DNA of 64,000 nucleotides from the NCBI RefSeq assembly GCF_029227915.1, contig NC_079879.1, positions 7,252,001-7,316,000 of the forward strand, given 5' to 3'. A program made the translations under genes and the position numbers. Each line of letters starts with the position of its first letter. The stretch's first letter is position 1. The notes beneath the pieces were generated by a model, which was not told where the DNA came from, ran no database searches, and saw nothing but the letters and a program-made list of their open reading frames with translations. The DNA is from Hydractinia symbiolongicarpus (lineage: Eukaryota > Cnidaria > Hydrozoa > Anthoathecata > Hydractiniidae). Below are positions 11,851 through 22,070 of this stretch, one piece after another.

Positions 11851-13501
11851 ATGAGTCGAACACTCCATTAAGTGGGTTGCTGATCCCCAAGACCCAGATA
11901 TCACAATATAATAACTTAAAAAAATAAGTCTTTCCTCTAAAAGAAAATTTTATGGATTAAAGAGTCTAATAGACTTATAAATTTCGCCTACTCTTACAGA
12001 TTTATCTTATGCAGATTTTACAGAATGAAAGTGCTATCCTAAAAAGAAGCCCTGTCGAAGATTATATTTATTTATCCCGTTGATATCCTTCTACTACTAG
12101 TTTCGGTTTTTAACAAATCATTGAAAAAGTTATTTGTTATTTTTCAATTTTAATTGACAGGCACTATGGTGTTCTCCAGCAAGTATGTCACTAAAATTAA
12201 TTATCGAGAAAGCGAAACTAATTGTAAAAGTAAAAATTGTAATGTTACAATGTTTGTTATATATGTTTTAAAAAAAATGAGAATTCTATTTTATTTCCTT
12301 ATTCAGATCATGTCTACATCGTATAACTACTTTTTCTGATAACTATCGCAATGCAACGAAAAGTGGTACGTTACGCATCGGATATGTTTTTATAGCGCAA
12401 TATTTCGTAGTGTGAACACAAAATCTTGTTTTTGCCTTCAGTCTATCATTGTGCAGATGTTTTGTATGACTATGGGAAGTAATGTGGCGATATCAAGAAA
12501 TAAATTAACATTTCCTTGTTAATACATTGCAAAACATGTGAAGCTCTATTGAACAGCATCCTAAAGATATACAAAGAGATAGATTTCTTTGATTTTTCAG
12601 ACATTGGAAAAAGTATCAAACAAAAGAGCATGGATTTATCCAGGTTGATAAAAAAATGATGGAATTCATACGATGAACTAATCTAAAATATTATGATGGG
12701 AACACCAGGAAAACGACATATAACGATTTTGTCTACACCTTCAGACTTCCATATCAGTAACAAATTATCCGACATGATTTAGGCATCCTTATTGCGGCCG
12801 TGTTCATTAAATTTAAAATATTTTAGGTACATGTGAAGTTATCTACAAAATCAAATTAGAAAAAATCCTGCGTCAAATAACAGAACCTCGTTATCAACCT
12901 ATCAGACTCCATCTGTTAAAATTTTTGATATTATCTACAACTTGCAATTAGTTGTTGGGATACGTACTTTCATTAGAACTTGAAACTTTGTTTTTATTTT
13001 ATCATAGAAAATCATTTTGTTAGTTTAGGTTCGGAAATTAACTCCCTGCCTTATCGATCATTACCAAAAAAGTTTAACAAAATCGGTTTTCCACCATTTC
13101 ACCATTCGAAATATTTAAAAAAACTCAAGATATAGCATATAATTTTTCATTTATCTACAAAAAACTTATAACTGAGGTCAAATTCTATAAATTTTATTAC
13201 CATTACTAAAGCGATATTGCTTTCTCTTTATTTTTTATGCTATACAATAACTGTACCATCTAAATGTTTTTTACTACAAGTCTATCAAAAATTGCAAGAC
13301 ACGAGAATAAAACCAAAGTATTAATTTATGCTCAAGTCATTATAAAACCTGTGTCCTACCTCAACTAGTTACTCTGCTTCAGGCGGATTATGGTGAAGGA
13401 TAGAATCTCTGACAAGTGAAATTCGTTTAATCATTTTCGAACTCTATCTAAACATTTCAGTTAATTCATTTGAGTAAAACTGAATCTTTGATCTGTCCGA
13501 T

Positions 13502-14467
13502 TTATATATTACATGTTTCAATATCTCTTCGACATGGCTCTTTATGATTTTTAGTTTCAGATATAATTTCATTCGCATCATGTAATCGAAAGAAAAGTAT
13601 CGACAACTTCTGTTTTACCTTCTTGTTTAAGGCAATAAAAATAATTGCATTGATAAACGCATTGCAGAATGTTAAGATGTAACTCAAAACCAAATAAAAT
13701 TCAAATCCGGTTTTATGTCTTTGTTTTTCGTACATGATCCAATGCATTGTCGACAATGTGTTGTAAGGGAAGAAACAGATGAATACAGCTGGTAGGATTC
13801 TCGAAGCAACTTTTGTCATAAGTTTATCAATCTTTTTCAAGCCAGCCAATCTGTTCATATTTTGATTGTGTTTCTTCGCTGCAATTATACCCATCAGATA
13901 GATTGGAAACAAGGTAAACCCAAGAAAAATATCATAAGCAGCTCCGATTTTAAATGCGATCAGAAAAAAATCGAAAGCGATTCCAAATACATTTAAACAG
14001 GCTTGCGATAGAGATAACATACTAAGAATTATTATGATAAATTTGCACTTTTGATTCATCACGTTATTCATATTGATGCTTAAAAATCGCAATCGAACCA
14101 AGCGATCACAAGCTATCACAATAAGAAAATAAAATGACGTGTGAGTGAGGAAACCACTACAAAAATGCGTAGCATTTTCCAATCCGCATTGTATTGTCTT
14201 TGATTCAAAAGTGTAAATGAGTATAAGTGCAAAAAAAGGCTGTGAAATTAAAGCTGAACAACAATCGCATATACTGAGATAGAAAATAAACTTTACTGAT
14301 GTGTTCTTTAGTTGTTTGGAGGCATAAATTCCATAAATGACAGCAACATTTGTGAATAGATTGATAACGCTGATTGTAATGTTGATACAAGCAAAAACAA
14401 TACGATTTGTTCTTGTTAAATTGTAAAGAACCGAAAATGGTGTGATGCAAGAATAATTTGTCTCCAT
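13502..14467 (-). CDS. Orphan class A GPCR, paralogue 2
   Basis: Intronless, about 321 aa from the ATG at 14467 (METNYS); the ORF stays open further upstream, but only from a TTG. It has the same seven-TM plan as paralogue 1, with LSICD (TM2), CDRL (end of TM3), CFFP (TM6) and NAFIN (TM7). TMs 1, 2, 5 and 6 are nearly identical to paralogue 1. The end of TM3's outer part and the C-terminal tail differ most. A dispersed repeat (14503-14625) lies about 35 bases upstream of the start, replacing the 5' flank seen in copies 1 and 3, so its promoter may differ or be lost. Confidence 0.85.
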   Translation of the reverse strand: METNYSCITPFSVLYNLTRTNRIVFACINITISVINLFTNVAVIYGIYASKQLKNTSVKFIFYLSICDCCSALISQPFFALILIYTFESKTIQCGLENATHFCSGFLTHTSFYFLIVIACDRLVRLRFLSINMNNVMNQKCKFIIIILSMLSLSQACLNVFGIAFDFFLIAFKIGAAYDIFLGFTLFPIYLMGIIAAKKHNQNMNRLAGLKKIDKLMTKVASRILPAVFICFFPYNTLSTMHWIMYEKQRHKTGFEFYLVLSYILTFCNAFINAIIFIALNKKVKQKLSILFFRLHDANEIISETKNHKEPCRRDIETCNI

Positions 14468-14502
14468 TTTAGTACGTTCGAACACAATTGCTGCCAATAC
14501 CT

Positions 14503-14625
14503 ATATTATAATGCCCGTATGCGTCTGTTAGTCCGTCTGTCTGTCACGCAAAATGGTAGCTTAGCTGCGACGGACGAACCCGAGAATTTTTCCACGGGCT
14601 ATCGACTAGTCTTATTATATTAACA
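14503..14625 (+). repeat. Dispersed repeat copy (CGACTAGT family)
   Basis: A short copy with one end like TATTATAATGCCCGTATG, then GTCTGTCTGTCAC, and the other end CCACGGGCTATCGACTAGT. Related copies lie at 20750-20855 (inverted), 37488-38130 and 49810-50440. Confidence 0.6.
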
Positions 14626-17600
14626 CTAAACTTTTTTGTTCTTTTACTTTCGATTTTTTAATCTATTTAATGTGCTGACATGTAAATAACCCTCAGGGTT
14701 TGTCTTTTTTTCAAAAAAAAAAATAGTCTGAATAATTTTAATTTATTCTTGAAAGTGATCACCGTGTACATATACTGTAATTACTTTAGTATTGCAGGCG
14801 TTTAGTAAGCATGATACGCAGTACCCCTTCAAATGCACATGTGATGTAGAATTTATACAGGAGCATTTATTACTGACAATTTTCCACAGTAAAACATTGT
14901 TTTTGGGAAGGGGAGTTTAGCTAGCCAACTTTTATTGATTTTCGCCGGTCAGGGCGAAATCTTTAAAATGGCCTGATGAGGTAGAAATAATATGATAAAT
15001 GGCGTATCCAGACTAAGGCAACAAAGGCTGATTTACACGGGACTTGGTCGTAATTTCTCGCGACGTCTGAAAGCAAAAAGGATAAATGAATTGATAAAGA
15101 TTAGCATTTTATTTAGCTTTTTGATGTAAAAAAAAGTATATCATCAAAATGTTTAAAATTGTTCTTATGGAGAAAAGAAGTTTTTGTAATTTAAGTTAGC
15201 TATGATTCACAGTTACAATAATATATAACCAAGAATTATATTTAAAAATTTTAGAATATTCAATGACATTCCCCCGTATAATAATCATAGGAAATTTTCG
15301 TTTTTTCTTTTGACTATGCCCTTATTACTCAGTCCACTTCAAAGTTCAGTTTTTTTTTCAGATTATTGCTAACGGCGGAAATCTTTAAGCCGCATAACTT
15401 CTTGTTTCGATTAGACTACCTATTTAGTAACTCAAAGTGTAAAGTTCTTCAGAGGCCAAGGCATGCTTCTGCACAATATACCTGGGGGACACAAAGTGCC
15501 CGTGGCCTATTTGACTACGCATAACTTTTGTTGGGCACATGATTGAGTGCTGAAATTTTGTAATTTCTCCCTAAGTTCTTTTGCAAAAGTTTTATACTTT
15601 GCTTCGGGCATTGCATTTTTAAGACGGTGAAAAATAAGTTGTTGTATTTGTTAAATAAATACTTTTTACTTGTATATTGGTCGGCAGATGGTCACCAAAG
15701 GGGTTGCTAAGGACGTATATATAGCGGATAAGATACAGACCAGATTTAAAGAATATTAATCTAGCGGAACGACAAAAAACCAGTTAGGCAATTTAACGTC
15801 AGTATATTATTTTTCTTACCTCGACCATCCTTAAATGCAAAATTCCACATATGTGTCAATATGTGTGAAAAAACGGATCCTTTTATCTGATCGATTGTTA
15901 AAATAGTAGACTTTCTGGCAGGTATGACGTCATTTTTTATGCCAAAAACGTCATAAATGTAATGTCAGCAAAGTCAAACCAAAAATCAAGGTTGTAGCAA
16001 AATCAAACCGTAGCATGAACAACACCTGAGAAATTAAAGTATATTTCAAAATGTTAATATTGCAAAGCCTGTGTGACGTATATTTGTCGTATATGTGACG
16101 TAGTTTGCTATCCCCATTAAGTCCAACCTCGTTCTCAGTTCTTTTTTGTCTTTTATTGGCGCTGCGCTTATTAATAGGTCTGGTCTCGCCGTCCAATATA
16201 CAAATAGAGACAACAGGTCCTAGGACCGAGGTTGCATTAAGTCATAAAATTATTTTTTTGCTTGAAATGAGTTTGCAGTAAGACATTTTACAACTGTACC
16301 AAGTTTCATCACTTAAGCATAAGTTGTTTAGAGTTTATAACCCGTGAAAACTTTGTGCTGTCCCCCATGTTACATGAGAAAAAAGACCCGGGTATAATTG
16401 GGCAAAAATCCCTGCTGAAGCACATTATAAGTAAAGATCTATGTTGTTAAACATTTTTATTAAAGAAAAACAGTGTATTTCTATGTAAATTAGTGATGGT
16501 TGTTTTCATTAGTGGTTACTTTTCCTATGTGTACGTACTAGCTACGTACTATTTTCACGTTAAAGTTGACAAAGGTTAACGTAGCGCACCTCTAATTAAT
16601 TTTCTCACATTCGGTTTTTTTACACAAGACAATAAATATACTTTCAAGAGAAACAACCTTTTCAAAATAGAAAATAAAATAAAAACGCACTAAAAATAAA
16701 TTGTACTAATTTGTGAGAGTTGGGTTAATAAAGAATGAAAAGTGTCAATTTTTGTACTTTCGTTTTCGTTTTTTTTATACTTTCACTAATTACAATTTTT
16801 AATTAAACTTTAATATTGGGAAAAATAGGATGACAGAAACAGTGAAAGTGAAAATTTTCAAGTTAAAAACACATAAATTGAAAGTTTTCAACACATGTTG
16901 TAAACACTATTAAAAATTCTTTCCTTTTCAATCTATTTTTAAAATGTTACTTTTTCATGAGGTAAATTCGATTCAGCCTCAATCATGCTTAGCATTTCAA
17001 AAATCTAAGCCGGAACAATATTTTAGATAAGCGAGAAATTCTTCACTATATTTAAGTACTTTTAAATATTTCAAACGTTTTATCAATCAAACCTTTTTCA
17101 AAGTCAATTGCTTTCTTGCAACATATGTAAAAATAAAATTTTCCCTAAAAGCAACAACCAGTCTTAAAAAATTGTTAATAAAGTGAAAAGTATAGCAAGC
17201 CTGACATGATATGCTTGTATTTTTCCCAAGCCATGCTCATAATATTATTGCTTTGGACATTTTCAGCACCATCATGCTTATAATTTTAAAAGCTTCAATT
17301 TTTTTAAAAAAAAATCCAGAGCAACTTAACTTCGCGTGGATAACAACATGTTTTTCCATATCGAGATATGAAAAATTAAACCGCGTAAAAGGTGTACTTC
17401 ATGTGAAATGATGTTACTTAAATTTTGCATCAACTAGCTTATTAAATATTTTTCGCAAGCTGAAACTTTCCAGAGCTAAATTTTCGAGAAATTAAAGGAT
17501 TTCGCTTTCGCCGATGAAGAATGATAAAAAGTCACTCTCACAAACTTTCGCAAAGTTACATGTTATATATTCTTTCTAATATATTCTTTTAAAATACTGA

Positions 17601-17673
17601 GGAGAGCCAAAATTTATAACCCATGAATTGATCCTAATCTTATCTTTTGTTATACATTACAAGTACACTAATA
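14626..17673. other. Spacer upstream of GPCR 2, with a MITE
   Basis: No gene is recognised. A short inverted-repeat element lies at about 16125-16240: AACCTCGTTCTCAG at one end and CTAGGACCGAGGTT at the other, with ACAACAGGTCC inside. It is shared with 30430-30525. Several ACGTCA motifs lie around 15925-16100. Confidence 0.45.
16125..16240. mobile_element. Small MITE, copy 1 (AACCTCGTTC family)
   Basis: Imperfect terminal inverted repeats (AACCTCGTTCTCAG / CTAGGACCGAGGTT) and the shared core GCGCTTATTAATAG...AGAGACAACAGGTCCTAGG. A clear relative lies at 30430-30525, and weaker matches at about 42475-42745. There is no coding capacity. Confidence 0.55.
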
Positions 17674-17885
17674 CAGTGGAATCCCCCTAAAGCGGACACC
17701 CTATAAAGCGGACAGCCCTCTAAAGCGGACAAAAATTTTTGCACCGGCAGAATTTAGGTTAAACTCTCATAAAAAAATCTCTATAAAGCGGACGATTATA
17801 AAGCGGACACTCTATAAAGCGGACAAAAATCTTTGCACCAAATGACAGTTTCCCTTATAAACACTCCCTATAAAGCGGACAATGG
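17674..17885 (+). repeat. Left terminal and subterminal repeat block of the Tigger element
   Basis: Repeated TAAAGCGGAC units, usually preceded by CTA or CTC, are spaced 15-50 bases apart after the outer inverted repeat. The right end (19990-20081) carries the same motif, including an inverted copy. Repeated subterminal motifs usually bind the transposase's HTH domains. Confidence 0.8.
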
Positions 17886-17932
17886 AAAAATAACGAGATG
17901 AAATGTCACTTTTTCTTAAAATTTAAACCATT

Positions 17933-18511
17933 TTACTTAGTACATCTTTGAGTTTTGTTATTTACCGAGTCCAACACTTTCCTTATATTTTTCTCGGCCC
18001 ACTCAACTGCCTTTTCAACACCAATTAATTGGTACTGGGCAGGAATTTCTAGTCCGTAGCCAGCAACACGGTTCACTCGCTTCCCAGTCACTTTACATCC
18101 GATGGTACAGTTAGGAAGCGACATGAATTTGTTGAATAGTTTGCTAAGGTTTTTAGGGACGTGCCCAACTACTTTATCGTCATCTGTAACAGCTACAGCA
18201 AACTTGTCATGTTCGTTATCTTCTTCCGCTTTTAAACAAAAATTCTCTTCTCCGACTTTTGGGCTCCATATGTCCATGTAAGCATGGTATCCACGGATAA
18301 ACGAGTCGAAGCGATATTCTTTCTGTTTTATAAGGATAATCTCAATCTGTTGGTCAATGTTTTTGAGAAGCATCTCATTTAGTTGAACGTTCGACATATC
18401 TGTGTTCTCTTCAGCTTCTTTAACTTTAAAATAGCATTCGAATCGTGAAGACATTGCAGCGTAAAATTTTAAACTGGAAAGAATTTCGAATTTTGAATTT
18501 CTAATGCACAT
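17933..18511 (-). CDS. HIRAN-domain protein encoded inside the Tigger transposon
   Basis: 192 aa from the ATG at 18511; an internal ATG at 18454 (MSSRFE) is an alternative start. Residues about 73-165 fit the HIRAN domain: RGYHAYMDIWSPKVGEE, then HDKFAVAV, then VVGHVPKNLS, VTGKRV and GYGLEIPAQY. HIRAN was defined in HIP116/Rad5 and binds 3' single-stranded DNA ends in HLTF. The N-terminus is charged and may be helical, and there is no helicase or RING part. The ORF is intact and shares the gap of only 5 bp with the divergent transposase, so both may be driven from one bidirectional promoter. A role in transposition or repair of ends is inference. Confidence 0.8.
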   Translation of the reverse strand: MCIRNSKFEILSSLKFYAAMSSRFECYFKVKEAEENTDMSNVQLNEMLLKNIDQQIEIILIKQKEYRFDSFIRGYHAYMDIWSPKVGEENFCLKAEEDNEHDKFAVAVTDDDKVVGHVPKNLSKLFNKFMSLPNCTIGCKVTGKRVNRVAGYGLEIPAQYQLIGVEKAVEWAEKNIRKVLDSVNNKTQRCTK

Positions 18512-18516
18512 TCAAC

Positions 18517-19731
18517 ATGGCAATGTCGAAGCAGCAGCTTGCTGATAAACTAGCGAAGAAAACTTTATCATTAGATGATAAGATCAAGTTTTTGGATTTC
18601 GCCAAAAAAAATCCAGAACTTGGATGTAGAAAACTAGCAGACATTTACAAGATTGGAAAGACAGCCGCAGCAAATATTTTAAGAGACGAAAAGAAAATTC
18701 GTGAACAACATGAAATTTTTCGTGAGAAAACAAAAAAACGTAACCGCCATGGCAAGTATCACAAGATAAATGAGATCTTATTCGAATGGTACAAAAGATG
18801 TTGCGCTTCTAACATCTACCCTAATGGTGTAATGCTTAAAGAGGAGGCGTTGGAAATTAAGGAAAAACTTCAGAACAGCGATTTTGATAATTTCTCCGCC
18901 TCTGACGGTTGGTTGGATCGTTGGAAAACAACATATTCCGTCAAAGAACGTCGTATTGTTGGTGAAGCTGGTGACGTTTCTACAGAAACGGTTACTTCCT
19001 GGATGGAGAGGATCAAAGAATTGGTTGAAGGTTATTCACTAGAAAATATTTGGAACATGGACGAGTCTGGCTGTTTTTTTAAAGCTCTACCGGCCAAAGG
19101 GTTAGTGGAAAAAGGAAAACAAGCAAAAGGTGGGAAAAAGTCAAAGCTTAGATTAACTGTCGCTTTTTTTGTAAATGCAGCTGGGGAAAAGATCGACCAG
19201 CCTGTTGTTATCTGGAAGAGTAAAGTCCCGCGTTGTTTTAAAAAATTGAAAGATCCATCGCGTCCAGCTAACGTTCACTACTTTTCAAATCCTAAATCTT
19301 GGATGACATCTCAAGTAATGGAAACTGTACTGGCACGTTTTAACAGAAAACTTTTATTTGAGGACAGAAAAGTTATTCTTTTTCTGGACAACGCCACCTG
19401 TCATCCGGAGTCAATGATAGGCCAGTTTTCACAAATCAAAATCATTTTCTTACCGAAGAACACAACTTCAAGGCTTCAACCACTCGATGCGGGGATCATC
19501 CAAAACTTCAAGGTGAAGTACAGAAAAAGACTGGTCAAATACGTGCTTGCAAGGATCCAGGAGAATAAATCTGCAACTGAAATTATCAAGAGCGTAGACA
19601 TACTTATGGCTATTCAATGGGTTCAAGATGCGTGGAAAGAAGTACGAAAAAGATTGAGGAACTTCAGCTTCAAAATAGAAAACAATCCTCAATCAAAGAT
19701 TATTTCAAATAGGGAGAAAAACGTGTATTGA
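18517..19731 (+). CDS. Tigger/pogo-type transposase (CENP-B/DDE_1 family)
   Basis: 404 aa. The N-terminal psq/CENP-B HTH is at about 15-60 (LGCRKLADIYKIGKTAAANI), the second HTH (CENPB type) at about 75-145 and the DDE_1 core at about 175-345. The catalytic triad is visible: NMDESG (D182), FLDNATCHP (D291) and LQPLDAG (D324), giving DD32D. The C-terminus looks damaged. After AWKEV (about 19640) the reading becomes atypical, while another frame reads EELQLQNRKQSSIKDYFK and then a stop, the usual Tigger-type ending. This suggests a frameshift or small deletion near the end. The catalytic core is intact, so partial activity is possible. Confidence 0.9.
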   Translation: MAMSKQQLADKLAKKTLSLDDKIKFLDFAKKNPELGCRKLADIYKIGKTAAANILRDEKKIREQHEIFREKTKKRNRHGKYHKINEILFEWYKRCCASNIYPNGVMLKEEALEIKEKLQNSDFDNFSASDGWLDRWKTTYSVKERRIVGEAGDVSTETVTSWMERIKELVEGYSLENIWNMDESGCFFKALPAKGLVEKGKQAKGGKKSKLRLTVAFFVNAAGEKIDQPVVIWKSKVPRCFKKLKDPSRPANVHYFSNPKSWMTSQVMETVLARFNRKLLFEDRKVILFLDNATCHPESMIGQFSQIKIIFLPKNTTSRLQPLDAGIIQNFKVKYRKRLVKYVLARIQENKSATEIIKSVDILMAIQWVQDAWKEVRKRLRNFSFKIENNPQSKIISNREKNVY

Positions 19732-20081
19732 AAGACCTATAAGATAAATGAAATATATTTTCGTAATATAACTTGGTTTCTTAGTTTATAACCTTAGCAA
19801 CACTTAAAGGTTGGTTGCAACACCGACAAATTTGAGCTGCTAAACTTACTTTACACAGCCAACTTGGGTTCTTTGCTCGATAAGCTAAATCTATTGATGT
19901 TGCCGTCTACCCTAGTGTTGCAAGTCACCCCATGATACCCGCCAGTACTACAAAAAAAGCTTTTTTGGTCAAAATTAGGTCTAAAACTAATTTTTTGGTC
20001 AACTTCCTATAAAGCGGACATCCCTCTAAAGCGGACACTTTTTTTTGCACCAATGGTGTCCGCTTTAGAGGGATTCCACTG

Positions 20082-21089
20082 TAACTTAAAATTTTTAGCA
20101 TTTTAAATTTGACTACATAGAATGAAATATTTAAGTACAAAAGTGAAAACTCCAACTCCAACAGCCCTTTCTCAAAATAACCTTTTCATCACGACCCCCA
20201 TGTCCTTCGGTAAACAAGAACGGCGTCCGAAAACGACCTGTTGATTGAATTAAGTACATATCGCTCTTCTCTAATGGGCCCATTCTAAATTATAGCAACT
20301 TTAAGGCGAAATCACCGCAAGACTCCATTTCGTTTTTAGAGCTGGAGGGGTACTTCTTAGAGAAAACGCTTGACTACGAACCGGCAATTCGCCTATGAAA
20401 GTTTTTCCGCCTTTTTGCAATCATTACGGATTTTGTGGTACACACAGACACAATAGAACTATTAACATAGAGACGAAGTTCAGGATTCCTTATTTTCTTT
20501 AGGATTTAAACTCTAATTGGTTCTAATTTGCTAGAGAATAAAACGTGGTTGACTGCTTAGTCTTAACTTTCTGTGACACCGGTACATCTTCAGAAATAAT
20601 TACTAATAATTTACTGTACAAGTTAAAATACGAAAAATTGTTTCACGTGAAACTGTATTTGTTGACAACGCTTTATTTCAAATTTAATGTCATATTAAAT
20701 GTTTTTAATTAGACATAAAATATTCTATTGGAATACTGCATTAAAACTAGTCGATGGCCCGTGAATATATACGGACGAACCCGTCCGTTCTTACTGCATT
20801 TACTACTTTACATGACAGACAGACAGACATATACGGGCATTATAATATGGATCTTACAACTTAATTTATCTTTTTTTTATTTAAATAATACGACGTGAAA
20901 AATTAATTCTCATTTAGGAACTGAACGAATTCTTTTTATGTAAATTCCAACACCTTTTCCTATGTAATATTTAAGTATGACAAAATAATAATTGTGACAT
21001 GCCAAGATTTCAACTAGCAAACATAATTTCTTTTGTCATTTGTCTTGTCCATCTTTAGTTATTTAAAGAGACCTAGAACCATTGACCAA
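20082..21089. other. Spacer between the Tigger element and GPCR 3
   Basis: No gene. It contains an inverted copy of the CGACTAGT repeat at about 20750-20855 (ACTAGTCGATGGCCCGTG ... GACAGACAGACAGACATATACGGGCATTATAATA). Confidence 0.5.
20750..20855 (-). repeat. Dispersed repeat copy (CGACTAGT family), inverted
   Basis: Both ends match the copy at 14503-14625 in the opposite orientation; the middle differs. It sits downstream of GPCR 3. Confidence 0.6.
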
Positions 21090-22070
21090 TCAGATATCTG
21101 TATTACTTGTTTCAACACTTCTCAAGTAGTACTCTTCCATGGTAATTTTGTTCTTAGATACAATTCGATTTGCTTCGTTCATTTGAAAGAAGAAGACCAG
21201 TAACTTTTGTTGTACTTTCTTGTTTAACGCAATAAAAATGATTGCATTGATAAACGCATTGCAATATGTCAGAGTATAACTCAAAACCAAATAAAATTCC
21301 AATCCAGTTTTTTGTTTCTTTTTTTCGCGTATGATCCAATGCATTGTCGACAGTGTATTGTAAGGGAAGAAACAGATGAATACAGCTGGTAGGATTCTTG
21401 AAGCAACTTTGGCCATAACTTTATCAATCCTTTTTAAGCCAGCCAGTCTGTTCATATTTTGGCTATGTTTCCTGGCTGCAATTATACCCATCAGATAGAT
21501 TGGAAACAGGGTAAACCCAAGAAAAATATCATAAGCAGCTCCGATTTTAAATGCGATCAGAAAAAAGTCGAAAGCGATTCCAAATACGTTTAAACAGGCT
21601 TGGAGTAGTGATAGGAAGATCAGAATCAGTAAAACTGTTTTTTCGTTACGATTCATCACATTATTCATATTGATGTTTAAAAATCGCAATCGAATCAAGC
21701 GATCACAAGCTATCACAATGAGAAAATAAAATGACGTGTGAGTGAGGAAAACAGTACAAAAATATGAAGCATTTTCCAATCCACATTGTATTGTTTTTGA
21801 TTCAAAAGTATGGATGAGTATAAGTGTAAAAAATGGTTGTGAAATTAAGGCTGAACAACAATCGCATATACTGAGATAGAAAATAAACTTTACTGATGTG
21901 TTCTTTAGTTGTTTAGAAGCATAAATTCCATAAATGACAGCAACATTTGTGAATAGATTGATAACGCTGATTGTAATGTTGATAGAAGCAAAAACAATAC
22001 GATCTGTTCTTGTTAAATTGTAAAGAACTGTGTATGGTGTGATGCAAGAATATTTTTCCTCCATTTTCAT
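21090..22070 (-). CDS. Orphan class A GPCR, paralogue 3
   Basis: Intronless, 326 aa from the ATG at 22070 (a second ATG lies two codons later). The family signatures are LSICD (TM2), CDRL (end of TM3), CFFP (TM6) and NAFIN (TM7). TM4 (residues about 143-160) is markedly different from the other two copies while its flanks are nearly identical, which points to patchy gene conversion or local divergence. The 5' flank shares a short stretch with paralogue 1 (TTTTCATAAATACA-like). Confidence 0.85.
   Translation of the reverse strand: MKMEEKYSCITPYTVLYNLTRTDRIVFASINITISVINLFTNVAVIYGIYASKQLKNTSVKFIFYLSICDCCSALISQPFFTLILIHTFESKTIQCGLENASYFCTVFLTHTSFYFLIVIACDRLIRLRFLNINMNNVMNRNEKTVLLILIFLSLLQACLNVFGIAFDFFLIAFKIGAAYDIFLGFTLFPIYLMGIIAARKHSQNMNRLAGLKRIDKVMAKVASRILPAVFICFFPYNTLSTMHWIIREKKKQKTGLEFYLVLSYTLTYCNAFINAIIFIALNKKVQQKLLVFFFQMNEANRIVSKNKITMEEYYLRSVETSNTDI

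Larger units (their letters stand above)
9658..13501. other. Gene-poor, repeat-rich spacer between GPCR 1 and GPCR 2
   Basis: No gene is recognised in these 3.8 kb; the ORFs are short and Lys/Phe-rich, as expected from AT-rich DNA. Contents: a perfect 22-bp palindrome at 10028-10049, a probable MITE end near 11310-11340 (GTCCCCAGGGCTCTT) and tRNA-promoter-like blocks on the minus strand at about 11770-11850. Confidence 0.4.
17674..20081 (+). mobile_element. Tigger/pogo DNA transposon with two divergent genes
   Basis: The 2408-bp element is flanked by the TA dinucleotides at 17672-17673 and 20082-20083. Terminal inverted repeats start CAGTGGAATCCCYCTAAAG and match over about 27 bp with one difference. 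Inside the left end the motif TAAAGCGGAC recurs about seven times (17686-17881), and three times at the right end (19995-20066). These are probable transposase-binding subterminal repeats. Two ORFs diverge from a 5-bp gap: HIRAN (minus) and transposase (plus). TA duplication, CAGTGG-type ends and a CENP-B-like DDxD transposase identify the pogo/Tigger group of Tc1/mariner. Confidence 0.9.
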
